A DNA stretch of 64,000 nt from Caldivirga sp. (GTDB taxonomy: Archaea > Thermoproteota > Thermoprotei > Thermoproteales > Thermocladiaceae). This document shows, in pieces, positions 1-7,841 of the stretch. Position numbers and translations under genes: made by a program. The stretch lies in contig NZ_JAGDXD010000028.1 in assembly GCF_023256255.1 (NCBI RefSeq), forward strand, positions 124,001-188,000, given 5' to 3'. Below the pieces are notes generated by a model, which did no database searches, was not told the origin of the DNA, and was given only the letters and a program-made list of their open reading frames with translations. Positions within the stretch are counted from its first letter, which is position 1, and every line of letters begins with the position of its first letter.

Positions 1-933
1 GGTGAGCTAGCTGGAGTGTTTAGTCATAGTAAAGGTAGAGCTGAGGAGGTTGCTAAGGCTTGGGGAACTAGGCCATACTACTCCTTTGAGGAACTGATTA
101 ATGACCAAAGTATTGATGCATTAATAATATGTAGTGCTGACGAGTATCATCATGACCAGGCAGTTAAAGCTATGAAAGCTGGCAAGCATGTGCTTGTTGA
201 AAAACCCTTAGCCTTAAATGCTAGGGAGGTTGCGGACATGGCTAGGGTTAGCCTCGAGACCAATAGGATACTGATGCCTGTACACAACTACATCTTTAGG
301 CCTAAGGTTAGGAGAACAAAGGAGCTTATTGAAAGTGGGGCTATTGGTGAACCAACCTACGCATTATTCATTGTAACCCAGAGACTCACCGAGGATGTAG
401 CCAAGAGGCATCATGGCGCATTATTCACTCAGTCATACCACTCAATATACACATCTAACTACCTCCTAGGTCCACCGGTGGAGTTTCAGGCAATGTGGGG
501 TACATTGACCTATAGGGAGGTTAAGAGCGATGAGGTTTTTGTGGCAACCTTCAAGTATAGGAATGGAGCCTTAGGCAACATTGTGGCTAATTGGGCTGCG
601 GATGATTTATCATCCTACCCATTCATGTGGCTTGATAAGGTTATTGGGACTAGGGGAACCATAACAATAAATTCCTTCGATGACGTAATGACTTCACTTC
701 AAGCCGGCTCGTTCATGATGGGTAAGACTATTGACTACGTAGAGTCCTTTAAGGGTATTGTGAGGCATTTCGTTGATGACGTTTTAGCTGAAGGCCGTAA
801 ACCCGAGCAGTCAATCTACGATGCGTTGCTGGTTCATGACATAATTGAGGGCCTTAGGGAGAGCGCTGAGTCTGGTAGGAGGATTAAGTATGAGGCGCTG
901 AGCCTTGGGCAATTGATCGAGAAATATAGTTAA
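1..933 (+). CDS. Gfo/Idh/MocA-family NAD(P)-dependent oxidoreductase, 5' end outside window
   Basis: The reading frame is open from base 1, so the start lies upstream; 310 residues are visible and a GTG at 16 is only an internal valine. The second half of a Rossmann domain is present, with the family's EKP signature (LVEKPLAL, about residue 74 of the fragment) that holds the catalytic lysine near the nicotinamide. An alpha/beta C-terminal domain follows. These enzymes usually oxidise or reduce sugars, inositols or sugar acids; the substrate cannot be read here. The dinucleotide-binding GxGxxG is in the missing part. It converges on the amidohydrolase with a 4-bp overlap of the two 3' ends. 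Confidence 0.85.
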   Translation, partial: GELAGVFSHSKGRAEEVAKAWGTRPYYSFEELINDQSIDALIICSADEYHHDQAVKAMKAGKHVLVEKPLALNAREVADMARVSLETNRILMPVHNYIFRPKVRRTKELIESGAIGEPTYALFIVTQRLTEDVAKRHHGALFTQSYHSIYTSNYLLGPPVEFQAMWGTLTYREVKSDEVFVATFKYRNGALGNIVANWAADDLSSYPFMWLDKVIGTRGTITINSFDDVMTSLQAGSFMMGKTIDYVESFKGIVRHFVDDVLAEGRKPEQSIYDALLVHDIIEGLRESAESGRRIKYEALSLGQLIEKYS

Positions 934-2219
934 GTTAACTTAAATACCCTTTCGGCGTTCTCTCTCAGTATTCTCTTGATCACCTTGTCTGCATCTTCCT
1001 TATCCCAATGGCCCTTATTAATCTTCTCCTCAACAACCTCGTTTATAGCCCTCTTAGCTATTACGGATGCCCCATAGGTTCCCTCTATGAAGGCGTAGTC
1101 CCCTCCGAAGGCCATTATCTTATTATTCGGCACAAGTTCAAGCCACTCACTTAATATGTCCACGTAGGCTCTTGGGTTAATTTCATGCATCCAGCACAAG
1201 TCCAGGTAAACGTTAGGCCACTGCTTAGCCAACACACCAGCCTCATGATAATATGGGTAACTTGCATGGAACAGTATGAACTTTACATTCTGATATTCCT
1301 TAAATAGGTTAATTAATTGGGTTGGATTAGCATTAGTGAGCGCATTGTTAGGTGGTTCATCATACGTTGGTGCAGTTTCCTGAATACCTGTATGCACCTG
1401 AAGAGGCTTACCCAACGCCTCCAATTCATCCAACATAACCCTGAATAAGTAGTCTTGAAGAGGCTTAACCTCACTTGATGAAGGTGTATAGCGCCTAAAC
1501 CCCTCCTTACCCTCAATGATGGCTTTAAGAGCGTACTCAGCCTCATTAGGTGTCACGTACTCAAATTTAAGCGACTGCATGTAGGCTGGGAAGCTTGTCT
1601 TAACGCCAATAAAGTTGGGTAAAACTTCCCTAATATACCTCCTAAAGGCGTTTTCCAAGTCAGATAAGTGGTGTATGGGTACCTTAAGTCTCCTTGATGC
1701 ATTCATTAAATCCCCCCAATTACTAATGAACACAATCCCCTCAAACCTAATAACACCAGTGAACAAATCCCTATCAAACTTCGGTAGTGAATTACCTGTA
1801 TTATCCCCATGATCCAAGACCACTTTGCCTATGTTAGCCTTTTCTAGAACCCACCTGTAGAAGCCTTTAGTGGCCTTATTGTTCATTGACTCAACAAGCT
1901 TGGGGTAAGTATCCCTAGTGATGTCACTTATACCGTAGAGGTCCCTAATAGCTAACCTAATGGCTAAACCATAGCCCGTAGTTTTAGCGTAATCCCAGTA
2001 CCTCTCGAAAATAGGCCACCTCTCCTCCCAAGGTTTCTTCAAATCCCTTAACACCATAAACTCCTCAGGAGTCATGCCGCTTGAGAAGAAGTCAGTTGTT
2101 AAGTAGTGAGCTAGGAACAGGAACATTGGATCCTGGGGCCTAGATAGCCTATCAGGTTCAGGTTCAAGATGCTCATGAGTGTCAATAAGCTTTATTGAAT
2201 TAACTACTTCACTAATCAT
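930..2219 (-). CDS. amidohydrolase-2-like metal-dependent hydrolase
   Basis: This 429-residue protein looks like a TIM-barrel metal-dependent hydrolase of the amidohydrolase-2 type. An N-terminal DTHEHL motif (about residues 13-18) would supply the first metal ligands. VHTGIQE (about 276), FHASYPYY (about 316) and GGDYAF (about 372) are placed as the later His and Asp ligands would be. The length is above the usual 300-350, with an extra helical insert after the first strand, as in uronate-isomerase-like members. It faces the neighbouring oxidoreductase, so a shared carbohydrate or aromatic-acid pathway is possible but not shown. ATG at 2219 is the only sensible start. Confidence 0.7.
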   Translation of the reverse strand: MISEVVNSIKLIDTHEHLEPEPDRLSRPQDPMFLFLAHYLTTDFFSSGMTPEEFMVLRDLKKPWEERWPIFERYWDYAKTTGYGLAIRLAIRDLYGISDITRDTYPKLVESMNNKATKGFYRWVLEKANIGKVVLDHGDNTGNSLPKFDRDLFTGVIRFEGIVFISNWGDLMNASRRLKVPIHHLSDLENAFRRYIREVLPNFIGVKTSFPAYMQSLKFEYVTPNEAEYALKAIIEGKEGFRRYTPSSSEVKPLQDYLFRVMLDELEALGKPLQVHTGIQETAPTYDEPPNNALTNANPTQLINLFKEYQNVKFILFHASYPYYHEAGVLAKQWPNVYLDLCWMHEINPRAYVDILSEWLELVPNNKIMAFGGDYAFIEGTYGASVIAKRAINEVVEEKINKGHWDKEDADKVIKRILRENAERVFKLT

Positions 2220-2403
2220 AATTATTGCTAAATATTATTATTTTTAAGGATTGCTTCTTGCAGCTGTAGTGAAACTTATATTATACATAGCTTAATTTTA
2301 CATGAAGTTAATATTTAAGTATTTACTTAAAATTAAATAAAGCATAAGCACTTAACAAGTAGTACTGAACCATGTATAAGAGTAATGGTAAAATAGGAGA
2401 CCA

Positions 2404-2498
2404 TTAAGGAGGGGAAATTGACGTTAAAAAGGACAATGCAGTAAATATCTAGCGATGGAGATTAAACATAATCCAGGGCTCAATTAACCCCTCCTTAA
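2404..2498. repeat. 11-bp perfect inverted repeat upstream of the split-tRNA 3' half
   Basis: TTAAGGAGGGG at 2404-2414 is exactly complementary to CCCCTCCTTAA at 2488-2498, with 73 nt between. The arms stop just before the promoter of the 3' tRNA half. The rest of 2220-2509 is AT-rich with no convincing open frame. A folded non-coding transcript or an old element end would both fit; nothing identifies it. Confidence 0.5.
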
Positions 2499-2509
2499 AG
2501 TGTGAAAAA

Positions 2510-2517
2510 TTTAAAAA
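2510..2517 (+). promoter_or_regulatory. TATA box for split tRNA-Ala 3' half
   Basis: The A/T run TTTAAAAA is preceded by a purine-rich BRE-like GAAAAA. It lies about 27 nt before the first base of the 19-nt pairing leader (2541), the normal archaeal spacing. Confidence 0.6.
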
Positions 2518-2540
2518 TAAACGAGTGGAAAACCTAATGG

Positions 2541-2565
2541 TTTCTGAGGACTAGGCTCCGCATAG
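2541..2565 (+). other. pairing leader of the 3' tRNA half
   Basis: Bases 2541-2559 pair with the trailer of the 5' half (transcribed from 2915 down to 2897) over 19 bp with one G-U pair, 16 of them perfect (CTGAGGACTAGGCTCC). Bases 2560-2563 (GCAT) form the four-pair central helix with ATGT of the 5' half, and 2564-2566 (AGG) are the 3' bulge, cut after the second base. This leader should be removed by the splicing endonuclease. Confidence 0.85.
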
Positions 2566-2612
<47 letters not shown>

Positions 2613-2896
2613 TGCCTCATAACTTAATTATATAATGTCCATTATTAAATTCAATATCTTAAGGTACTGCACTCTTCCATTGCTGTAATTGCTAAGAAGT
2701 ATAATGAAGATTGAATTCTAATCCATTATGTATGGGTCACGAAATTTAAACAAGACTCTGGGAAACTGCAGTAATGGCACCTTAATACACCATAATCATG
2801 AGAGAGGGTTATTTTAGTGGTCTAAGCCTTAACAATGATTCCTAATGTATTTAGGATTGAATGAAAAGTAGTAAGGAGCCATCATCTGGTCAGGCC

Positions 2897-2915
2897 TTCC
2901 TGAGGACTAGGCTCC
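2897..2915 (-). other. pairing trailer of the 5' tRNA half
   Basis: On the minus strand this is the 19-nt arm complementary to the leader of the 3' half; on the plus strand it therefore appears as a near-exact direct repeat (18 of 19 bases) of 2541-2559. A single A at 2916 lies between it and the 5' half and forms the third base of the CCA bulge. Confidence 0.85.
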
Positions 2916-2916
2916 T

Positions 2917-2946
2917 GGACATCCTTCCAGGCTAGACTACCGGCCC
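2917..2946 (-). tRNA. 5' half of trans-split tRNA-Ala(UGC), positions 1-29
   Basis: Read on the minus strand, the 30 nt give acceptor strand GGGCCGG, T8 A9, a D arm (GTCT pairing with GGAT around AGCCTGGAA), then G26 and TCC of the anticodon stem, ending at position 29. The joint with the 3' half folds as a textbook bulge-helix-bulge: AAGG/CCTT, bulge AGG, ATGT/GCAT, bulge CCA, then the 19-pair leader/trailer helix. A tRNA-Ala 5' half of this kind could also serve other 3' halves elsewhere in the genome, which cannot be tested here. T-rich sequence on the minus strand near 2862-2875 may end the transcript. Confidence 0.92.
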
Positions 2947-2971
2947 TAAGCTGGGAATTAAAGTGAATGGG

Positions 2972-2979
2972 TTATAAGC
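2972..2979 (-). promoter_or_regulatory. TATA box for split tRNA-Ala 5' half
   Basis: GCTTATAA on the minus strand is centred about 29 nt upstream of G1 of the 5' half, so transcription can begin at or just before the mature 5' end. Confidence 0.6.
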
Positions 2980-3112
2980 TTTTCTAAGGGTAATTGATGC
3001 TGGTTTTAGGCTATTTCATGGTTGACTCAAGTTGATTTAATGAGGTATTTAACGAGCAAGCATTTTATCACGGCTTTGGAGCACATTAATAAGTGCGTGT
3101 TGAAGTAACCCT

Positions 3113-3418
3113 GTGGCAGCCGAGGACTTGATTAATGTAGCTGAGCTAATTAGGAGGATTAAGGATGGGCCATGTTCATCCTTAAACTGTAATATATCTA
3201 GTGTTAAGGTATCAATGGGAGAAAGAGATAATGGGAGAGGGGTGACCTCAATGATTGAACTAGACTTAGTGAGGGATATAGTTCACTTAACCTTTGAACT
3301 AAAGGCTGGTAAGTTAACCTGCTTAATTAAACTTGAGGTAGTAGGTAGCGTAAGTGTGAGTAAACTTAGGGGTATCTCAAGTAGTATTATTGAATTGTTG
3401 AATTCCCTTAAGCTGTAG
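3113..3418 (+). CDS. hypothetical protein, 101 aa
   Basis: This is a small frame beginning with GTG. The protein alternates charged and hydrophobic residues and contains two cysteines near residue 21 (PCSSLNC). I do not recognise a family. Its last 42 bases overlap the 3' end of the GNAT gene on the other strand, and there is no strong TATA box at the expected distance, so the gene is uncertain. Codon use (AGG, TTA, GGT) is like the neighbours, which favours a real gene. Confidence 0.45.
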   Translation: MAAEDLINVAELIRRIKDGPCSSLNCNISSVKVSMGERDNGRGVTSMIELDLVRDIVHLTFELKAGKLTCLIKLEVVGSVSVSKLRGISSSIIELLNSLKL

Positions 3419-3880
3419 GTTGTTAGCGTTAAAAACCACCTTATATGAGTCATCATTGAACAAAACCTTGCCCCCATAGTACCTAGATATCCTCACCATC
3501 CTAATATTATCCACACTCATGTATGCGTAAACCCTCACTGCTGCCCTTTTACCGAATAAATCACTGAGCATTAAACCCACAAGCCACTTACCAATACCCC
3601 TACCTTGATACTCATCCTTAACGACTAGGGCTATCTCATAGGAATCATTAATCCTATACGCCTCACCTACTGCTACCAGTTCCTCATTATAGTAGACACC
3701 ATATACTATTGGCCTTAATGATAATAGTGATCTAACGCAGTCCTCAACATCGTTTATCATACATAGGAACCGTGATCTAATAGATTGCCTACTTAATGAT
3801 TTATAGAAGGAAATAATCAGTTCACCATCCCTCAATGGATCCAGGTACCTCACACTAGGTTGAGCGTTAACATAATTCAT
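3377..3880 (-). CDS. GNAT-family N-acetyltransferase
   Basis: This 167-residue protein has the GNAT acetyl-CoA pocket: a beta strand (EIALVVKDEYQG) followed by RGIGKWL, matching the Q/RxxGxG/A motif A at about residues 93-102, and a later YYGGKV strand typical of motif B. It would transfer an acetyl group to an amine, acceptor unknown. It is somewhat like the GNAT module fused to acyl-CoA synthetases (phosphorylated-site-free form), but stands alone. It starts at ATG 3880 and its 3' end overlaps the small gene on the plus strand. Confidence 0.75.
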   Translation of the reverse strand: MNYVNAQPSVRYLDPLRDGELIISFYKSLSRQSIRSRFLCMINDVEDCVRSLLSLRPIVYGVYYNEELVAVGEAYRINDSYEIALVVKDEYQGRGIGKWLVGLMLSDLFGKRAAVRVYAYMSVDNIRMVRISRYYGGKVLFNDDSYKVVFNANNLQLKGIQQFNNTT

Positions 3881-4012
3881 TAGCGCTTAGTATTATGTAA
3901 TACTAATATTTAAGGTTACCTAAAGTGCCCCTAACCATGGTTTAATTCATTATTGGTCTTTTAAAGTAAACATGAGTAATGCTTATATTTCCCAAGGCTA
4001 GGAAGCACATAA

Positions 4013-4303
4013 ATGCCCATTAACATTAATGGTATTATTGACAAGTTAATCAATGAAATTAGGAGTTACGGGCAGGTGACTGTTGAGGATTACGGGTTAG
4101 AGAAGTTACTCATAGTTAAGTTAACCGAAGACCTGTCAGTCTTCACGTCAATATTATGTGAGGACACCGACTGCACTGTAGAGTATGCTGTTGGTGACGA
4201 GAACTTCACTATACTGCCCAAGTACCTGGACTTAATGGATAAGGCCGTGGAGATTATGAGAGTTATTAATAATAACTTAGTTAAAATGGGGGTGATTAGG
4301 TGA
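4013..4303 (+). CDS. hypothetical protein, 96 aa, first of a two-gene operon
   Basis: The protein is acidic and probably alpha/beta, with a CEDTDC cysteine pair near residue 48. No family is recognised. A TATA-like TTATATTT lies about 28 nt before ATG 4013, giving a leaderless start. The stop overlaps the GTG of the next gene by 4 bp, so the two are translated together. Confidence 0.6.
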   Translation: MPININGIIDKLINEIRSYGQVTVEDYGLEKLLIVKLTEDLSVFTSILCEDTDCTVEYAVGDENFTILPKYLDLMDKAVEIMRVINNNLVKMGVIR

Positions 4304-4539
4304 AGCGGGGTTTAAGACTTGATTCAATTAATGCACGTAAAGTACGTGGACCTGATGGCTTCTTCACAGTGGCCATGGGTATTGAAGTGTTTAGGCTTAT
4401 TGAGAATAAGGTGAGTGAGCTTGGTCTTGCCAGTGAGATCATTGGTGACGTAGTTTTAGTTAAGGCTAAGTCATGGAGTAGCATTAGTAAGCTCTTGAAG
4501 TATGCCCGTTTAAATGGAATCAATGTGATTGAAGACTAA
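4300..4539 (+). CDS. hypothetical protein, 79 aa, second of the two-gene operon
   Basis: The GTG start overlaps the upstream TGA. The protein is small and basic at its N terminus, then alternates helix and strand (IEVFRLIENKVSEL, IGDVVLVKAKSW). I cannot assign a family. Translational coupling to the 96-aa protein suggests that the two form a complex or act together. Confidence 0.55.
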   Translation: MKRGLRLDSINARKVRGPDGFFTVAMGIEVFRLIENKVSELGLASEIIGDVVLVKAKSWSSISKLLKYARLNGINVIED

Positions 4540-4552
4540 GCCTAGTTAGGGT

Positions 4553-5494
4553 TCACTGTACTCCACTCAATACCTCTGCTAAGTCTAGTATCTTAACCTT
4601 ATCGTTACTGTTCCTGGATAGGTTAGCGTAGCATATTGGGCAAGCCACAACTATGTTGTTTGATAACTTGGATAATGACTCAACCCTACTTCTGGCAACC
4701 TTATTCGATAATGATGGCTTAATGGATTCCACAGGGCCGCCGCAGCACATTGATGTTGAAATCCCGGTTATGTAAGGGTCTTCAACATGCTCAACCCCCG
4801 CCTTCTCCAGTAGTTTCCTGTAAGTTTCCCTCATCCCTAGGTACCTTGAGTATAGGCATGAGTCATGAATAACCACTCTACTTAACCTTGCCTTATCAAC
4901 ACCCTTAATCAACTCCATGTAGTTAATTACATTGATGCCTAAGTCCCCGAAGAAACGGGGTGCTACAGTGGTTAATATGTGGTGGGTATGTGGATCAATG
5001 GTTATCACGGTCTTAATGCCCTTACTCTTAAAGTAACTGAGCACCACTGATGAGAAGTAGTCTTTGAAGTCATCCTCAAACCCCAATTCATACAGTAAAG
5101 CGCCTGAGTAAGGTTCGTCGTGCATAAAGGCGAAGTTAACCCCATTCTTAATGAGAAGGTTTGCAATAGCCTTAACAATACCATTAACCCTATTAATTTC
5201 ACTCCTGGGCGGTTTTAAAATAACCTTAGCCATGGTAATAACCGCGCCACTGAACCTACTTACTAAGGGGCCTAACGACTCCGGTGGAGCCTTCTCCATT
5301 AGGCCCGTGAATGAGTTTATATAAGGCACGAGTTGGTAAAGACATGAAGTGTAAAGTATTGTATCACCTGATTCAGGGACATTAACCCCATTAGCCCATT
5401 CACTGCATATGCTTCTCTCAACTGGTATGGGTAATCTATTGTAGTTTAGGCTCCTAATCATTATTGCCCTAAGTCCCCTTAACCAATCCTCCAT
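4553..5494 (-). CDS. HdrB/GlpC-like cysteine-rich (CCG-domain) protein
   Basis: The 313-residue protein has the two-domain plan of HdrB-like proteins. The C-terminal CCG domain is complete: HDSC (about residue 209), SMCCGG (about 247) and CPIC (about 283), the cysteines that bind an unusual iron-sulfur cluster in heterodisulfide reductase and related quinone- or thiol-reducing complexes. The N-terminal copy is degenerate: it keeps one SC (about 51) but reads DEPYSG where a CCG-type motif is expected. No HdrA, HdrC or flavoprotein lies next to it, so its partners must be encoded elsewhere. It has a short gap to the flavin reductase, which lies upstream in the same direction. Confidence 0.75.
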   Translation of the reverse strand: MEDWLRGLRAIMIRSLNYNRLPIPVERSICSEWANGVNVPESGDTILYTSCLYQLVPYINSFTGLMEKAPPESLGPLVSRFSGAVITMAKVILKPPRSEINRVNGIVKAIANLLIKNGVNFAFMHDEPYSGALLYELGFEDDFKDYFSSVVLSYFKSKGIKTVITIDPHTHHILTTVAPRFFGDLGINVINYMELIKGVDKARLSRVVIHDSCLYSRYLGMRETYRKLLEKAGVEHVEDPYITGISTSMCCGGPVESIKPSLSNKVARSRVESLSKLSNNIVVACPICYANLSRNSNDKVKILDLAEVLSGVQ

Positions 5495-5568
5495 AATAGG
5501 TTCGTTATTTAAGCTAATTAAGTATTGTGCCTTAGGGAAGTGCAGCTTCCCTTAGGTTGGCTGTGGAA

Positions 5569-6051
5569 TCATGAGACTTTAATAGTGTAGTAATTCCTGT
5601 TTAAGTATATTAATGGCGGCTTAAGGTTAAGTACCTTACCATCCTCAACCTGCCCTATGAATAACGTGTGATCACCAGCATCATACCTAGCCACTACCCT
5701 GCAGTCTAAGTAAGCTATTGAACCATCAATTATGGGTGAACCAGTCTTAGCTGTAATAATCCTTAATCCCTTAAACCTCTCCTCCCTTGGGGCTGTGGCG
5801 AACCTAATAGCCACATCCTTCATATCGTAGGGTAGTATGTTAACTGCGTATATTCCAGATTCATTAATGGCCTTATGTGAACCCACCTTCTTGTCTAACG
5901 CCACCAGCACCAGTGGTGGATCAAGGGATACTGAAGTGAATGAATTAACAGTTAAACCATAGTATTCACCATTATTAACCGTAGTGACGACAGTGACTCC
6001 AGTTGGGTAATTTCTAAGTATGGCCTTAAGCTCCTCCCCAGTAATAACCAT
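5569..6051 (-). CDS. flavin reductase-like protein (FMN-binding split barrel)
   Basis: At 160 residues it has the usual length for this family. It begins with the family pattern of YPTGVTVVTT followed by GLTVNSFTSVSLDPPLVLVAL (residues about 15-50, given here in part), where Thr and Ser residues bind FMN phosphate, and ends with the HTLFIGQV strand. Such proteins reduce FMN or FAD with NAD(P)H, often for a monooxygenase or as a ferric reductase. No oxygenase is adjacent. The gene starts at ATG 6051. Confidence 0.85.
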   Translation of the reverse strand: MVITGEELKAILRNYPTGVTVVTTVNNGEYYGLTVNSFTSVSLDPPLVLVALDKKVGSHKAINESGIYAVNILPYDMKDVAIRFATAPREERFKGLRIITAKTGSPIIDGSIAYLDCRVVARYDAGDHTLFIGQVEDGKVLNLKPPLIYLNRNYYTIKVS

Positions 6052-6216
6052 ATTGCCTACTTGCCGGGGCTTTTTAATAAACTAAACTGATAATGCTCCT
6101 AGCATTACGTGCTTAATAGGCATTAATTGGGCTTAACTAAGACCTAGATCAATTCCTTAACTTGAATCGAGATTATTAGTATAGGTTTATAAATAATGCT
6201 GTGGAAGTTAAATAAT

Positions 6217-6795
6217 ATGGTTCAGGATGCTAAGGGAAGGACAATCGCTAAGTATAAGGGGGTACTTAAGGGGGATAAGGTTATTGTACCTAGTATTGAT
6301 GAATCCAGGGCTCTTTATAAGCTTGGTTTCTTTGGGAAATTCCTAGGTAAAGATAAGATTAAGATTGAGGAGGTTGATTCTGTGAATTCACAAATACACT
6401 TATCGCCGCTTGAGGCCCTTTACCTAGTTGAGTTAGGCCTATTGGAGGTTGTTGATGATGATTCAGTGGTGGATAAGGATACTCTTAGGGAGTTGGTGGA
6501 GAAGCGTTATGAACATGGGGAACTAGTCTATGAATTATACAGGTATTTTAGGGATAGGGGTTACGTGGTTAGGAGTGGGTTGAAGTTTGGTTCACTCTAC
6601 GCAGTTTATGAGAAAGGGCCAGGCATAGACCATGCACCGATGCTCGTTCACCTAATTGACCCAGGCCGTAACATAACGGCATTAGATGTAACTAGGGCAG
6701 CGAGGTTAAGCCATACTGTTAGGAAAACCTTCGTGCTGGCGGTTAGGCATATGAATAGTCTTAAGCTTATAGGGTTCGAATGGTGGACTCCGTAA
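6217..6795 (+). CDS. endA: tRNA-splicing endonuclease, catalytic subunit
   Basis: The enzyme cuts bulge-helix-bulge joints in archaeal tRNA and rRNA precursors. The C-terminal nuclease domain has the catalytic triad: a Tyr in LYAVYEKGPGIDH, the His 11 residues later, and a Lys 31 residues after that (SHTVRKTF), spacings that match known archaeal enzymes. The frame opens at 6196, but a TATA box at 6185-6192 is centred about 28 nt before ATG 6217, so I choose 6217 (192 aa). In crenarchaea this subunit pairs with a second, non-catalytic one that I do not see here. It lies 3.3 kb from the split tRNA-Ala halves that are its expected substrates. Confidence 0.92.
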   Translation: MVQDAKGRTIAKYKGVLKGDKVIVPSIDESRALYKLGFFGKFLGKDKIKIEEVDSVNSQIHLSPLEALYLVELGLLEVVDDDSVVDKDTLRELVEKRYEHGELVYELYRYFRDRGYVVRSGLKFGSLYAVYEKGPGIDHAPMLVHLIDPGRNITALDVTRAARLSHTVRKTFVLAVRHMNSLKLIGFEWWTP

Positions 6796-6810
6796 ATTGT
6801 AGGCTTATTA

Positions 6811-7797
6811 TTAATCAAGGCTTATGCTGAATGAGGTGAACTTGGAACAGTACCCATCTATTGGGCATTCAATACACTGGTTAACTGAACAATTGAACCC
6901 AATATCGTAAGCACCCTTCTCGGCTGCTATTGGGTCACTGCTCCTCCTAATTGTTTTAACAGCAATGACCCTAGCCACCTTATACGGTATCTTTACGTTA
7001 CCCTTACTTAAATTAACGTACAGTGCCTTAACCTTATCATCGTCTATAAGCACCAAGTAAGCCCCGCTCCTTATGACCGCTGAGGCAGTGTACATGTCGC
7101 CGATTGGTATGTATAACTTATTCTGCCCCCTTAACATAACCTTAAGCGCTAATGGTGCCCCAGATTCATGAGCAATCCACCTTATCATTATCCTAACGCT
7201 CTTATTCCTATGAACCGTGGAGTAGGGGGTCATGAAGCTTCTTATGAAGTTCTCCAGGTTAGTGTAATTCCTAATGACTGCGAACTCCTTAGCTAAACCA
7301 CCCCTCCTTGCAACTGCCCTTAGGCTTAGGGCATAATTCTTAACGGCATCATTAACCTGCTGTAATTCAGCCTCCCCATAATTCTTAACGAATTCCTCAG
7401 CCAACTTAACTCCATTATCCTTAACAGGATTATTAATGAACTTAACCATGTAATCAGCAACACCACCTATTGAATCATAGAACTTAGTGACCCTAACAAC
7501 CCTAACTGATGAAAGTATTGATGCGGTTAAGGTAAGGTACCTGGCTAGGTTCTCCACACCATCAATGGCTAGGTAATTTCTTAAACCCTCCCCGAAGGTT
7601 ATCTTACCTCTCCTGTACTTATCAATGAAGTTCACGTAGAAGACCTTAACCCTATTAGCCGTGTCAGCTAAGTCCTTGTTAAGCGTCTTGAAGACTGGCT
7701 CAACCACCAATTGACCATGCCTAGTAATCTCACTAAGAGCCTCCTCACCCAGCCTCCTTAATTCACTAATACTTAATGTTGAAGACACCTTAACCAT
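6811..7797 (-). CDS. unknown protein with EndoIII-like iron-sulfur motif
   Basis: The 328-residue protein ends with C-x4-C-x2-C-x5-C (about residues 305-319), close to the C-x6-C-x2-C-x5-C cluster loop of endonuclease III and MutY. The region before it (about 210-260: RIMIRWIAHESG, then IPIGDMYTASA) recalls HhH-GPD-like proteins in which an R-x-x-IRW stretch precedes the second half of the fold. A DNA glycosylase-like or other DNA-binding role is therefore my best guess, but no Lys/Asp catalytic pair is clear and the N-terminal 150 residues are unlike any family I know. It converges with endA, 15 bp away. Confidence 0.5.
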   Translation of the reverse strand: MVKVSSTLSISELRRLGEEALSEITRHGQLVVEPVFKTLNKDLADTANRVKVFYVNFIDKYRRGKITFGEGLRNYLAIDGVENLARYLTLTASILSSVRVVRVTKFYDSIGGVADYMVKFINNPVKDNGVKLAEEFVKNYGEAELQQVNDAVKNYALSLRAVARRGGLAKEFAVIRNYTNLENFIRSFMTPYSTVHRNKSVRIMIRWIAHESGAPLALKVMLRGQNKLYIPIGDMYTASAVIRSGAYLVLIDDDKVKALYVNLSKGNVKIPYKVARVIAVKTIRRSSDPIAAEKGAYDIGFNCSVNQCIECPIDGYCSKFTSFSISLD

Positions 7798-7841
7798 ATG
7801 GTGAGTGGGTTTAATAAACCATTTCTTAGTTTAAAGGGCAA

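Noticed and set aside
1313-1812. Overlapping frames inside the amidohydrolase gene
   Set aside because: They lie wholly within a clear gene and have no family features or promoter.
6196-6216. Longer start for the splicing endonuclease
   Set aside because: ATG 6196 is only a few bases after the TATA box and so would lie upstream of the expected transcript start.
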